From the NCBI RefSeq assembly GCF_014282275.1, contig NZ_VFIA01000001.1, forward strand, positions 248,001-312,000: 64,000 nucleotides of DNA, given 5' to 3'. The notes below the pieces were generated by a model. That model searched no databases. It was not told where the DNA came from and worked only from the letters and a program-made list of their open reading frames with translations. The translations under genes and the position numbers were made by a program. Position 1 is the first letter of the stretch. Every line of letters begins with the position of its first letter. This document shows positions 26,515-36,067 of this stretch, in pieces. This stretch comes from Spirosoma utsteinense (GTDB taxonomy: Bacteria; Bacteroidota; Bacteroidia; Cytophagales; Spirosomataceae).

Positions 26515-27408
26515 CTAGATCGAATCGGTGAGAACGCCGGACTTTTTTTGTTCCTCGTTTCTTAGCTGCTTCGTGGTTCGTCGGCTGCCATCGTGACTCC
26601 AGCCCGGCGGACCGAAGATATAACCCAGTGCGTTACGCAGGGACCCGGCCTGGCTTACATCCCGCCCGATAGCTGTCCACTCGTGGAAGGCGATTCTGAT
26701 GGGGTTATGCGAATCGATATTGGTGGTCAGCCCGTAGGTTGGACGCTGTTGTTCAGGAGCGAACGTACCAAACAACCGGTCCCATATGATGAGAATACCG
26801 GCGTGGTTTTTGTCCAGATAGGCCAGATTTGACCCATGATGCACCCGGTGGTGGGATGGCGTATTGAAAATATACTCGATAGGGGCGGGCAGTTTATCGA
26901 TGTGTTCGGTATGAATCCAGAACTGATACAGTAAACTGACCGCCTGCATCGTCATAACCGCAATGGGCGAAAAGCCGACCAGCGGCAGCCAGATCCAGAA
27001 TAGAAAAGCACCCGAAAGGGTACCCGTCCAGGTTTGGCGTAGTGCCGTGCCGAGGTTGTACTTCTGCGAGGAGTGGTGTACCACGTGCGACGCCCAGAAG
27101 TAACGGCTGCTATGGCTGATCCGGTGAAACCAGTAATAGCTGAAATCATCGGCGAAGAACAGCACTATCCAGGCCCATACCTGCGTCATATCGACGGTGA
27201 ACAGCCGAAATTGATAGACGAGAGAATACGTGCCGAAGACGATCATTTTCCCCACAATTCCCACGATCACGTTACCGATGCCCATGGTCAGGCTTCCGGC
27301 CGTGTCTTTGACGTCGTAGTAATCTTTCTGCTGCCTGGCGGTCAGGATGACCTCCGCAACGAGTAAGATGATAAAGCCCGGAATCGCATACTGAATTAGG
27401 TCCCTCAT
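26515..27408 (-). CDS. Sterol desaturase / fatty acid hydroxylase family membrane enzyme
   Basis: The 297-residue protein has several hydrophobic segments and the histidine clusters of the family: HRISHSSRYFWASHVVHHSS (HxxxH and HxxHH types) and, later, HTEHIDK and HRVHH. These bind a di-iron centre. It hydroxylates or desaturates a lipid in the membrane; the substrate in bacteria is usually unknown. The only neighbour is the convergent acetyltransferase. A weak TAnnTTTG-like box lies about 150 bases upstream (27556-27563). Confidence 0.92.
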   Translation of the reverse strand: MRDLIQYAIPGFIILLVAEVILTARQQKDYYDVKDTAGSLTMGIGNVIVGIVGKMIVFGTYSLVYQFRLFTVDMTQVWAWIVLFFADDFSYYWFHRISHSSRYFWASHVVHHSSQKYNLGTALRQTWTGTLSGAFLFWIWLPLVGFSPIAVMTMQAVSLLYQFWIHTEHIDKLPAPIEYIFNTPSHHRVHHGSNLAYLDKNHAGILIIWDRLFGTFAPEQQRPTYGLTTNIDSHNPIRIAFHEWTAIGRDVSQAGSLRNALGYIFGPPGWSHDGSRRTTKQLRNEEQKKSGVLTDSI

Positions 27409-27704
27409 GTAGGTGTGCGTCTGGATATGCCAACCGATCCGTTACTATCGAAGGGCAGGAACTGGCTACTTCTGACCCTCGTCTTGGACCCCTATCGGCC
27501 CGGTACATTACCCTCTTATAAAGGCTAAACGCGACAACTACTACCTATATCCTAACAAAAGTAAGCAGGGTAATTATTCCAAGTGAACTACCGGAATGTA
27601 TTTGAACAAGTAAAGCCAAAAATACCTGGGATAGTGATTTGAAAATCAGGTAGGGAAGCTTTCTTCTAGCATACAGGTCATACCAATTATTCAGTCAGGC
27701 TCAT

Positions 27705-27740
27705 AAAAAAAGCCCGAACGGTGATGTTCAGGCTTTTTTT
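27705..27740 (-). terminator. Intrinsic terminator after rho
   Basis: An 8-bp stem (27712-27719 with 27726-27733) contains one G-U pair when read on the minus strand and an A-C mismatch on the plus strand. It has T runs on both sides (27734-27740 and the complement of 27705-27711). The better pairing on the minus strand assigns it to rho. Confidence 0.85.
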
Positions 27741-27766
27741 AAAGTGTGTAGAAGAACGATGTCGAA

Positions 27767-29968
27767 TTACCGGTTCATCGAGATCAGGAATTCTTCGTTG
27801 TTTCGGGTACCTTTCATGCGGTCGAGCAGAAAATCCATACTTTCCATAGGGTTCATGTCAGACATGTGTTTGCGCAGGATCCATACCCGTTGCAGGGTTT
27901 CTTTATCCAGCAGCAGATCTTCCCGGCGCGTTCCTGAAGCCATTACATCGACAGCTGGGTATACACGTTTGTTCGCCAGTTTACGGTCGAGCTGGAGTTC
28001 CATGTTGCCGGTGCCTTTGAATTCCTCGAAAATCACTTCGTCCATTTTGGAGCCCGTATCGATCAGGGCTGTGGCAATGATCGTTAGCGAACCGCCATTC
28101 TCTACGTTACGGGCAGCCCCGAAGAACCGCTTCGGCCGATGGAGGGCGTTGGCATCCACACCACCCGACAGAATCTTACCCGAGGATGGAACAACGGTAT
28201 TGTAGGCCCGGGCCAGACGGGTAATCGAATCGAGCAGAATAACCACATCATGGCCACATTCGACCATACGTTTAGCTTTTTCAAGCACCATGCTCGATAC
28301 TTTCACATGCCGGTCGGCCTGTTCATCGAAGGTCGACGAAATAACCTCTGCGTTAACGCTGCGGGCCATGTCTGTCACTTCTTCCGGGCGCTCGTCGATG
28401 AGTAACACGATGAGGTATACTTCCGGGTGGTTACGCGTAATAGCGTTGGCTATCTCCTTCAATAGCACCGTTTTACCCGTCTTAGGCTGGGCCACGATCA
28501 TGCCGCGCTGTCCTTTTCCGATTGGCGCAAACAAGTCCAGCACCCGCGACGAATAATTCTCGGGGCGGTTGCTCAGGTGAAGTTGCTCTTCGGGAAATAG
28601 AGGAGTCAGGTACTCGAACGGAATCCGGTCCCGAATTTCCTCCGTTGTTTTGCCATTTACGGTTGATACCCGTAATAGGGCAAAATATTTCTCTCCCTCT
28701 TTAGGTGGACGAATGGCTCCGCGTACGGTATCGCCGGTTTTCAGACCGAATAGCTTGATTTGTGAGGGCGATACATAAATATCGTCCGGACTGGCGAGGT
28801 AGTTGTAATCGGCTGAACGGAGAAAACCATAGCCGCCGTCCTGCATAATCTCCAGAACACCTTCGTTGTCGATGATACCATCGAATTCACGGATATGCTG
28901 GTTATACTGGCGACGAATGCGATTCTGGTATTCCTGTGCTTCCCGCGATGGCTGATTCAACGGCGGCTGCGACGGCTGGCCGGTTTGCGGCTGATCGCTC
29001 TGTTGCTGGTTCTCGCCTTCCTGCGTTTGGCCTGGCTGGGCATCCGTTTCAACCGAGGAATCTGTCACTACAGCTTCTTCAGATTGCCTGTTTCCAGCAT
29101 TATCTTCTGATAGAACAGTTGGTGTCAGCGCTTCTTCGTCTGGCCGCGAAGCAAAGGTTGATGGCGCTTCGTCGGATACCACACGCGGTGTGCGGGGGCG
29201 CTGACCGGCAGATATGGGTCGATTTGACGATTCACTGCCTTCGCGTGGCCGGTCCAGCCGGTCCCGACGTGGCTGTGCGCCATCCCGGTTAGTATCTGTG
29301 CGTTGCCGATTATTTGCACCATCGCGCCCCGCCGGCTGGTTCCCGTCAGACCGCAGTGGGCGCTGCTGGCGGTTTACTTCAGTCCGTGGATTTATTTCCC
29401 GCTCGTTTCTTGAACGGGGCACCTGTTGTTCTGAGACACCATTTACAGGCTGAACGTCAGTCTGTACAGGTTGCTCATCGGCAGGCTGAGTTTTCGTTTC
29501 AGGTTGTTGTAAAGGCTCAGCGTCGGCTGGGAACGTACCTGGTTTTGTTTCGGCGGCAGCGCCCTGATCCGCGGAGGTCATGCCATCTTCGGGGGTAGGG
29601 GCTGGCATATCGGCCGCACCGGCATCGCGCCGAACACGCTGACGGGTCCGGCTGCTGTCAGGTCCATCGGTTGCCGGACGGGAGACGGGTGCACTGTCTG
29701 ATGCGACAGGGGTTACGGGTTCAGGCGCAGGCTCGGTAGTAGCGGGTACTGCCTTGGGGCGCCGGCCACGACGGGGGGCTTCCTCTGCGACCGGGGCTGG
29801 AGCGGCTCCCTCAACGACATCAGGGCCGGGCATGACCGACTGTTTCTTCAGTATCTCGTAAATCAATTCTTTTTTCTGGAATTTGGCATTGTCGCGAATA
29901 CCAAATTCATCGGCAATGGGACGAAGCTCAGAGAGGAGCTTTGCATTCAATTCTTCAATATTATACAT
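27767..29968 (-). CDS. rho: Transcription termination factor Rho with long disordered insert
   Basis: The 733-residue protein is much longer than the roughly 420 residues of E. coli Rho. Residues 1-50 are the Rho N-terminal helical domain. About 50-345 is a low-complexity stretch rich in Pro, Gln, Arg, Asp and Glu. The RNA-binding cold-shock domain begins near 350 ([16 protein letters not shown]), followed by the ATPase with Walker [14 protein letters not shown] near 490-505 and the Q/R loops. Long inserts are known in Bacteroidota Rho, and an intrinsically disordered one in Bacteroides is reported to drive phase separation. The gene has its own promoter and an unusually long leader. Confidence 0.97.
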   Translation of the reverse strand: MYNIEELNAKLLSELRPIADEFGIRDNAKFQKKELIYEILKKQSVMPGPDVVEGAAPAPVAEEAPRRGRRPKAVPATTEPAPEPVTPVASDSAPVSRPATDGPDSSRTRQRVRRDAGAADMPAPTPEDGMTSADQGAAAETKPGTFPADAEPLQQPETKTQPADEQPVQTDVQPVNGVSEQQVPRSRNEREINPRTEVNRQQRPLRSDGNQPAGRDGANNRQRTDTNRDGAQPRRDRLDRPREGSESSNRPISAGQRPRTPRVVSDEAPSTFASRPDEEALTPTVLSEDNAGNRQSEEAVVTDSSVETDAQPGQTQEGENQQQSDQPQTGQPSQPPLNQPSREAQEYQNRIRRQYNQHIREFDGIIDNEGVLEIMQDGGYGFLRSADYNYLASPDDIYVSPSQIKLFGLKTGDTVRGAIRPPKEGEKYFALLRVSTVNGKTTEEIRDRIPFEYLTPLFPEEQLHLSNRPENYSSRVLDLFAPIGKGQRGMIVAQPKTGKTVLLKEIANAITRNHPEVYLIVLLIDERPEEVTDMARSVNAEVISSTFDEQADRHVKVSSMVLEKAKRMVECGHDVVILLDSITRLARAYNTVVPSSGKILSGGVDANALHRPKRFFGAARNVENGGSLTIIATALIDTGSKMDEVIFEEFKGTGNMELQLDRKLANKRVYPAVDVMASGTRREDLLLDKETLQRVWILRKHMSDMNPMESMDFLLDRMKGTRNNEEFLISMNR

Positions 29969-30300
29969 AAGTGCAGGTTAGCAGTAAACCTTGGAGAAGC
30001 CAATTTACTGGCGGTAATGATAGAGTTTGGTATATAAGAAGCAGGTAACGCCTATCGTGAAAGGCAATGCTTCGGGTTGAAAAGCGAACAGAGGGGTCAA
30101 ATGCCAAACCGATCTGAATCTAACAGGGTTGCTTAAGTACGCAATGAAAACAGGTTAACTGGAAGTAGTTTACTTGATCCAAACACAAAGGTCTGGTGGG
30201 GCCAGACTTGGTGATTATCAAAACGTTTGGGAAAACGGACAGTCTGTCGTAGCTATGGAGCGTTGCCTTTAAGAAAGCACCACCTGCTGACCGGGTTGAT
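29969..30300 (-). promoter_or_regulatory. Long 5' leader of rho
   Basis: About 330 bases lie between the predicted promoter and the rho start, with no credible gene. A small hairpin is visible (GTCTGG/CCAGAC near 30191-30210). A leader this long fits autoregulation by Rho-dependent attenuation, as in E. coli; here it is an inference. Confidence 0.5.
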
Positions 30301-30305
30301 GGTAG

Positions 30306-30337
30306 CAAAGGTAATACACTGATCCGGTTTTGTCAAC
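30306..30337 (-). promoter_or_regulatory. Promoter of rho
   Basis: On the minus strand GTTG (-33 type) is followed after 20 bases by TACCTTTG, an exact match to the Bacteroidota -7 consensus TAnnTTTG at 30306-30313. Transcription would start near 30300. Confidence 0.65.
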
Positions 30338-30614
30338 ATAACGTTTCCCCGTATAAAATGTTTCCACCTGCCGACTGTGAAATGCATTTTCCTGAAAATT
30401 TCCGGACATAAGTAGGCTCCTGGTGCCGGGCTAAGGTTTCCAGTCTACAAGAATACTGGCTACAAAAGGCTTATTATGCCCCATAAAAGCATACAGCCAG
30501 CTGTACCTACAGACTACATAACAGGTCTGCTCAATACAGGCTACCGGGATTGTAATCGTCAACTTCCCATAAACTAATCCTGCCAATCGGTTCAACTACT
30601 TTTCTCTACCCATA

Positions 30615-30747
30615 GAACCTGTTCAGGATTACTGGCAGGAGGTAGTCGGTTGTAGCCTGGACGGCCACGTCCGGGTGTGAAATGGGAATACGCTTACCCG
30701 GACGTGGCCGTCCAGGCTACTACCTGTCAGTAATCCTGAACAGGTTC
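30615..30747. repeat. 133-base imperfect inverted repeat (MITE-like or structured RNA)
   Basis: Outer arms of 20 bases (30615-30634 with 30728-30747) and inner arms of 24 bases (30652-30675 with 30697-30720) match perfectly. A 21-base loop and a small asymmetric bulge separate them. No ORF or T run is associated. It lies in a 900-base gene-poor stretch before an atypical hydrolase gene. Confidence 0.85.
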
Positions 30748-30865
30748 ATATTCTTCAAAGAGCGACTACACCGTTGGCAGCATCCAGAATCTCGCTAAAT
30801 TCATAGCGAAATACAATCAGGTAATGACGTAGCAGGATGGCCGACTACACATTTATACTACAATA

Positions 30866-31876
30866 ATGCTCAGAATTTGCTTCCTTTTCGGGTTGTCATT
30901 AAGCTACTTGTTCAGCTCTGCTCAGATGACCGAATCTCTTCTTACTCAGAAACGCAGGACGGAGAGCGGAAAACTGATCTATAGTGGTAGCCAATATCGA
31001 ATCTGGCTGCAACAGACAGAGCCAAGCGATATCAAACTACTAATCATTCCTGGTGGACCAGGTAACAACCATACGGGATACGCTCCATTTTCCTATTTTT
31101 TACCTCCTAAGGGCGTACAAGTATACATCGTAGATATGGTTGATTGTGGTCTGTCTGATCGAACAAATAACCCTGCTTTCTGGACGCTGACCAATTATGT
31201 TAAAGACATTGAACAAATCCGTAAGGAACTGGGCGTAGAGCAACTTTATTTGCTGGGTCACTCCTTTGGTGGAGCAATTGCCCTAGAGTATGCTTATGCC
31301 TTCCCGCAAGCCGTTAAAGGGCTTATAGTATCTAATATGAGTTACAGCACAGAAGCAGTGGGAATCAATACAGATCGATTCGTGGATAGCTTAGCCGCTC
31401 ATGATGCTACGGTTCAGGGGTTACGAACCCAAGCGAAATCGCTGGAATCCAGCAGTAATTTATATAGTAAGCTGATGGCTCAATCCGACAGCTTGGCGTT
31501 CAATTTACTAAGCCACAGCCAAACTCCATCCATAGGCAATTCTCTGCCTGAATTAGCCACATTTCAAGAAGCAGCTCACTCATCTGAGCTAAATGATGCG
31601 AGCCAAAAAATTTATCAGCACTTCATCAACTCGGGTGAGCTAATGAGTTGGAACTTTGAGGATCGTATGCACCGTCTCCGAATGCCTGTGTTGATTTTGG
31701 CCGGCGATCAGGACTATGCCTTGTCCGTGTCCGACGCTGCCTTTATGAAGCAACATATTCCAAAGGCTGAAGTCACTATTTGCCCAGAGGGAGGTCATAT
31801 TATGTTTTGGACTAATCGAGATTGTTACTATCCTTCTCTACTCAAATTTATCAATGGCGTTGAGCAGAAAAAGTGA
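30866..31876 (+). CDS. Alpha/beta hydrolase, proline iminopeptidase-like
   Basis: The 336-residue protein has a signal-like N-terminus (about 1-19), oxyanion segment IIPGGPGNNH, nucleophile elbow GHSFGGAIALEYA, acid near LAGDQDYAL and catalytic His in PEGGHIMF. This is the S33 proline iminopeptidase pattern. Base composition is visibly more AT-rich than in the flanking genes, and it sits between a large inverted repeat and an empty stretch, which hints at recent acquisition. Substrate unknown. Confidence 0.85.
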   Translation: MLRICFLFGLSLSYLFSSAQMTESLLTQKRRTESGKLIYSGSQYRIWLQQTEPSDIKLLIIPGGPGNNHTGYAPFSYFLPPKGVQVYIVDMVDCGLSDRTNNPAFWTLTNYVKDIEQIRKELGVEQLYLLGHSFGGAIALEYAYAFPQAVKGLIVSNMSYSTEAVGINTDRFVDSLAAHDATVQGLRTQAKSLESSSNLYSKLMAQSDSLAFNLLSHSQTPSIGNSLPELATFQEAAHSSELNDASQKIYQHFINSGELMSWNFEDRMHRLRMPVLILAGDQDYALSVSDAAFMKQHIPKAEVTICPEGGHIMFWTNRDCYYPSLLKFINGVEQKK

Positions 31877-32094
31877 AGAAAGTCAATTAATTGGTACGTG
31901 AATATGTGCCTAAGATTCATGCACAACAGTTCCGCCCAGGATGGCTAACTTATAAACCGGCGAAACAGCCAGGATAAGACTGTAGAGGAATACAAATCCT
32001 AATGGCGGTCGGTTAGCGAACGCTATCCTTAAATTTCCTTAAAACTAAACACTGGCGCAACGACTCACGGGTTGTTCAGCGTTACAGGTATCGA

Positions 32095-32898
32095 ATGCGC
32101 ATGATAATACCACACGCACCTATTGCCGCTAACCTGGTTATCGATTGGGGAAACACGATGGTGAAAACCGGCTGGTTCAATGGATCAACATTGCTGGATG
32201 TCCGTCGCTACAACTCGCCCGATGCTTTATTTGCTCATCTGGCCGAACGGCCGCCGATGCCGGTGATCGTTTCATCGACAAGCCAGTCGGCTGAGGGTAT
32301 CAAAGACCGGTTAGCCGCTCTTGGCAGTGATGTGTGGGTGCTGGATGGGCTTACGCCCGTGCCGATTGGAAATACGTACGATACACCTCATACGCTCGGT
32401 GCTGACCGGGTGGCCGCAGCAGTGGGGGCCATGGTTCTTTTCCCTGACAAAGACTGTCTCGTCCTTGATCTGGGTACCTGCCTGACAGCTGACTTTGTCG
32501 ATAAAAGTGGGGTATTTCAGGGTGGGCTTATTTCACCAGGACTACGGATGCGGTTCAGATCTATGCACGAGCAAACGGCACGGCTGCCCTTGATCGACTT
32601 CGATCCCGATGAACCGTCCTGGGAATGGCCCGTCCTGACAGCCAAAAATACGCGTCAGGCAATGCAGAGTGGCGTAGTGAACGGATTGGTGTTCGAGATG
32701 AATGGTATCATCGATATATACCGTCAGGAGCGGCCAGAAACGGTAGTGGTGTTGTGCGGAGGGGATGCGTCTTCCTTTGAAAGTCGTTTGAAAGGGCCGA
32801 TATTTGCAGTGCCCGAATTAGTGCTGTTTGGGTTGAATCGAATTTTACGCTATAATGTTGAGAATTTACAAGCGGATACGCCAGACGTTAACGCATAG
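32095..32898 (+). CDS. coaX: Type III pantothenate kinase
   Basis: The 267-residue enzyme phosphorylates pantothenate, the first step of coenzyme A synthesis. Visible family motifs are LVIDWGNTMVKTGWF (phosphate loop, residues about 13-27), LGADRVAAAVGA and CLVLDLGTCLTADFVD. Length fits CoaX. The downstream outer-membrane protein gene starts 44 bases inside its 3' end. A later CoA step is also in the window (coaBC near 40 kb). A second ATG lies two codons after the first. Confidence 0.94.
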   Translation: MRMIIPHAPIAANLVIDWGNTMVKTGWFNGSTLLDVRRYNSPDALFAHLAERPPMPVIVSSTSQSAEGIKDRLAALGSDVWVLDGLTPVPIGNTYDTPHTLGADRVAAAVGAMVLFPDKDCLVLDLGTCLTADFVDKSGVFQGGLISPGLRMRFRSMHEQTARLPLIDFDPDEPSWEWPVLTAKNTRQAMQSGVVNGLVFEMNGIIDIYRQERPETVVVLCGGDASSFESRLKGPIFAVPELVLFGLNRILRYNVENLQADTPDVNA

Positions 32899-34174
32899 TT
32901 TGCTGGCCATTGCCGCATCGTCGCCTGTTGTTCTGGCGCAGGGATTAGGTAACTCGCCCTATTCGGCACTGGGCATTGGCGAGTTGTACAATGAAGGAAA
33001 TGTGACCAATATGGGCATGGGTGGTATCGGCATCAGTAATGCCAGTCCGTTCTACCTGAATATGCAAAATCCAGCCCTGCTAGCCCGACGAACCCGTTTC
33101 ACAGTCTTTGAAGTAGGCCTTATGGGCCAATCGAAAAGTCTGTCTCAAAATCTGAATGGTGGTTTGCAGAACCAGCGTGATTTTGGTGGTAACCTGGGCT
33201 ATTTAGCGTTGGCTGTTCCGGCTAATACGCGGTGGAACCTGTCGCTGAGCCTCAAGCCCTATACCTACGTAGATTATAGCACCCGTCAGTACCGCCCTAT
33301 TGCCGGAACCATCTACGAGGCCGAGTACAATTACACGGGCCGTGGTGGATTGAATAAAGCATCGCTTGCGAACGGTGTACGCATTACCAAAAACATCTAT
33401 GTGGGTGTCGAAGCTGCCTTTGTCTTCGGGAATATCACGAACGCATCCGACTCTCGGGTTCTCATCAACGACAATACCGGCGCCGGCGTTCAGGATACGC
33501 GCGTCAGCCGGTTGAACCGGGCAAACTACAGCGACATAATCTGGAAACTGGGTGGTGCCTGGCGTCCTAAACTGAGTGAAAAATGGACGCTCAACGTGGG
33601 GGCTACCTACGATCCACAGACCCGCGTCAACGCACAGGAAACGGACGTTTACCAACAAACGTCATTGGGTGGTACTATCATTTCCTCCTCGGATACATTA
33701 CGGATAAACGCGGGTGGGCGGGCAACCCTGCCGCAACGCACCAACTTTGGGATCAGTCTGGAAAAAAACAATACCTTTCTGGTAGGTCTGGATGTTGGCT
33801 TTCAACAGTGGAGTCAATTCCGCACCAGTACGGGTCAACCGGGCAATCTGACCAACGGGGTCAGTATTGCAACGGGTATGGAAATTACGCCAAAAGCAAC
33901 GTCAACCCGCTACCGGGATCTGATAACATACCGATTAGGTTTCCAGTATAACAGGCTCCCATACCTTGTTGAAGGCGTTCAGATCAAAGACATAAATGCC
34001 AGCGTTGGTTTGTCACTACCCCTGGGTGCTTATCTGGTCAACCACGTCACGCTGTCTGTAGTTGGCGGCCAACGGGGCGTACTTACCGGTACGCAGATCA
34101 AAGAGCAGTATGTACGGATGGCGCTGGGCTTCTCGCTCAACGACTGGTGGTTCCGTAAGCAGGTAGTTGATTAA
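32855..34174 (+). CDS. Outer-membrane beta-barrel protein, conserved beside coaX and lptC
   Basis: The 439-residue protein has a signal peptide (about 1-28, ending VLAQ). It continues GLGNSPYSALGIGELYNEGNVTNMGMGGIG, a start typical of FadL/PorV-like barrels in Bacteroidota. Many amphipathic strands follow, with the ending AYLVNHVTLSVVGGQRG...VRMALGFSLNDWWFRK. It overlaps coaX by 44 bases and lies 27 bases before lptC, an order I recall from other Bacteroidota. Function unknown; an envelope or LPS-related role is suggested by context only. Confidence 0.82.
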   Translation: MLRIYKRIRQTLTHSLLAIAASSPVVLAQGLGNSPYSALGIGELYNEGNVTNMGMGGIGISNASPFYLNMQNPALLARRTRFTVFEVGLMGQSKSLSQNLNGGLQNQRDFGGNLGYLALAVPANTRWNLSLSLKPYTYVDYSTRQYRPIAGTIYEAEYNYTGRGGLNKASLANGVRITKNIYVGVEAAFVFGNITNASDSRVLINDNTGAGVQDTRVSRLNRANYSDIIWKLGGAWRPKLSEKWTLNVGATYDPQTRVNAQETDVYQQTSLGGTIISSSDTLRINAGGRATLPQRTNFGISLEKNNTFLVGLDVGFQQWSQFRTSTGQPGNLTNGVSIATGMEITPKATSTRYRDLITYRLGFQYNRLPYLVEGVQIKDINASVGLSLPLGAYLVNHVTLSVVGGQRGVLTGTQIKEQYVRMALGFSLNDWWFRKQVVD

Positions 34175-34201
34175 GCTGCCGTTACATATGAAACATGATT
34201 T

Positions 34202-34822
34202 ATGATGAGCGTTGGAGTATGGACCAAACGGCTGACCACTGCCGTTACCGGGCAAACGGCTAACGTAGTGAGGTCGGTAAGGTATTCATCATTGATTATT
34301 TCCTTTCTGTCAATCACGCTGCTTTCCTGCGAAGAACCGAAACAAGCTAAAAAAGTAGCTGCCTATACGGGGCCGATAGAAGAAATAAATGATGTGAAAT
34401 TGCTTTATAGCGAGGCCGCTCTACTGAAGGTAAAGCTGACGACCCCGAAACAATTTCGTTATGCCAATGATGACAGGAAGTATCCAAAACCGGTTTCCAT
34501 CATTTTTTATGGCCCCGCAGGCGAGGAGGTAACGACACTTCGGTCAGATTCAGGCCGCTACAACAAAGCAAAAGACCTATATACGGTCATGGGCAATGTC
34601 GTGGTTGTAAATAAGCAAAAACAGGAGAAATTGCTTACGCCGGAGTTGAACTGGAACCCCGTCACAAAAAAGGTATTTACGGAGAAGCGGGTAGTAGTGC
34701 TTAGCCAGATGACGGGCGAAAAGCTGTATGGAGTTGGGCTTGATGCCAATCAGGATTTTACCCAGTATTCGATTCGTAAGCCAACGGGGGTCTTCAACGT
34801 AGAAGGCGGACCAGGATTTTAA
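34202..34822 (+). CDS. lptC: LPS export periplasmic protein LptC
   Basis: The 206-residue protein has a lipoprotein-like N-terminus (IISFLSITLLSC) followed by the LptC/OstA-type beta-jellyroll: KLLYSEAALLKVKLTTPKQFRY, FYGPAGEEVTTLRSDSGRYNKAKDLYTVMGNVVV and LLTPELNWNPVTKKVFTEKRVVV. It should carry LPS from the LptBFG transporter toward LptA. An OstA-like partner is encoded near 43 kb. The first ATG gives a long lead before the lipobox, so the true start may be internal. Confidence 0.9.
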   Translation: MMSVGVWTKRLTTAVTGQTANVVRSVRYSSLIISFLSITLLSCEEPKQAKKVAAYTGPIEEINDVKLLYSEAALLKVKLTTPKQFRYANDDRKYPKPVSIIFYGPAGEEVTTLRSDSGRYNKAKDLYTVMGNVVVVNKQKQEKLLTPELNWNPVTKKVFTEKRVVVLSQMTGEKLYGVGLDANQDFTQYSIRKPTGVFNVEGGPGF

Positions 34823-34960
34823 AAAAGTCGCAGAAGTCATAAGTCGGTAAGTGGCTGACTGCGGACCAGCGAAAGCAGTACAACAGCGTCAGCCACTTAC
34901 CGACTTATGACTTCTGTGCGTTACGACCTCTACCACTTTTTCACTGACTTGCGACTTTTT
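34822..34960. terminator. Nested hairpins between convergent lptC and cytochrome c genes
   Basis: Perfect 29-base arms (34831-34859 with 34888-34916) lie inside an outer 10-base stem AAAAAGTCGC/GCGACTTTTT (34822-34831 with 34951-34960). The outer right arm is inside the 3' end of the cytochrome gene. A/T runs at both edges make it usable in both directions. Confidence 0.8.
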
Positions 34961-35375
34961 CCCTGCATTGATCCAGAACGGGCGTAACTGTTTTAACGTC
35001 GGTCACCGTCGTCTCTGTGCTCCACTCATTATAGATGTAGGTTGTCAACTCGGCAATTTCAAGATCACTCAGTTGTGGTTGCGCAGGCATTGGCCGGTTG
35101 TACCGTTTGCCATTGACCTGAATGGGCCCTTGTTGCCCGTATCGAATCAAACAGATAACAGTGTTCTTGTTCGCCAGGTAGTCTGACCCGGCAAGGGGAG
35201 GGTATAGGGCTGCTAAACCTTGGCCATTAGTTTGGTGGCAGTTTGCACAATTGGTCTTATAAATCAGAATCCCCTCGGTTATATAGCGCTGGCGTTTGAT
35301 CTCTACGTCTGTCTGACAGGAAATCGTATTGATTAACACTAGAAGAAGGGCAACCATGGCACCGGTGCGTATCAT
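34941..35375 (-). CDS. Monohaem cytochrome c lipoprotein
   Basis: The 144-residue protein has a lipoprotein signal ending at Cys20 and one haem site Cys43-x-x-Cys46-His47 (CANCHQ). The probable Met axial ligand is in the later KRYNRPMPAQPQ segment, followed by LSDLEIAELTTYIYNEW, a standard class I cytochrome c. It starts inside the stop of the SCO gene (ATGA overlap), so the two are co-translated. The pairing suggests electron transfer or copper delivery to a terminal oxidase. Confidence 0.92.
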   Translation of the reverse strand: MIRTGAMVALLLVLINTISCQTDVEIKRQRYITEGILIYKTNCANCHQTNGQGLAALYPPLAGSDYLANKNTVICLIRYGQQGPIQVNGKRYNRPMPAQPQLSDLEIAELTTYIYNEWSTETTVTDVKTVTPVLDQCREKVASQ

Positions 35376-36067
35376 GATTTGTACTCGGCCAGCAGCCGGT
35401 CTATATCTGCCATGAGTTTGTCGACCCCTGCTTCGGTGGTCCCGTCATAAATACCACGAATATGTTTGGCTTTGTCGACAAGGATAAAGGCACCACTATG
35501 GACAACGCCACCGGGTGCCGTCGAATCGGCCTGAGCCGTTACCATGTAGCTGTTTTGCCCAATGTCGTAAATTTTTTCCCGATCACCCGTCACAAACAAC
35601 CACTGCCGACCTGCTATGCCCAGGTTGTCGGCAAACTCTTTTAGCACAGGCACTGAGTCATGAGCAGGATCAATGGTATGGGAGAGCATCATGACATTGG
35701 AGTTACCTTTGAATTTTTCATAAACCCGCTTCAACTGCACCTTCATTTTAGGGCATATGGTAGGGCAACTGGTAAAGAAAAAATCGGCAACATACACTTT
35801 GCCATCGAGTGTTTTAGCCGTTACGGTATCGCCATACTGACTTACAAACGCAAAGTCGGGGATTGTCTGGTAGGATGAGTCGGTGACCGGTTTTCCATCG
35901 ACTAGTTTCGTGACAGCCTGACGCTGCCCAAGAATGGGAAGTTTGTCATCGGTTGAGCTACAGCTACTGAATGCAAGGGCTAAACCAATCACGAGGAAGC
36001 AACGACTACTTAGTGCCCAAAAACTGGCGGGCCTGGTCAATACTGGAATTAAGCTTTGTTTTAACAT
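35372..36067 (-). CDS. SCO1/SenC family copper chaperone lipoprotein
   Basis: About 231 residues: lipoprotein signal (LVIGLALAFSSC), then a thioredoxin fold with the copper-binding Cys101-Pro-Thr-Ile-Cys105 (FFFTSCPTICPKMK) and the later conserved His in GGVVHSGAFILVDK. SCO proteins help load copper into the CuA site of cytochrome c oxidase. The start at 36067 overlaps the upstream lipoprotein gene by 62 bases; ATG 36142 would overlap more, and a TTG near 36040 is another option. Confidence 0.9.
   Translation of the reverse strand: MLKQSLIPVLTRPASFWALSSRCFLVIGLALAFSSCSSTDDKLPILGQRQAVTKLVDGKPVTDSSYQTIPDFAFVSQYGDTVTAKTLDGKVYVADFFFTSCPTICPKMKVQLKRVYEKFKGNSNVMMLSHTIDPAHDSVPVLKEFADNLGIAGRQWLFVTGDREKIYDIGQNSYMVTAQADSTAPGGVVHSGAFILVDKAKHIRGIYDGTTEAGVDKLMADIDRLLAEYKS

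Noticed and set aside
30120-30308. 62-codon frame in the rho leader, same strand as rho
   Set aside because: It would begin with TTG inside the predicted -7 box, upstream of the expected transcript start, and has no family-like features.
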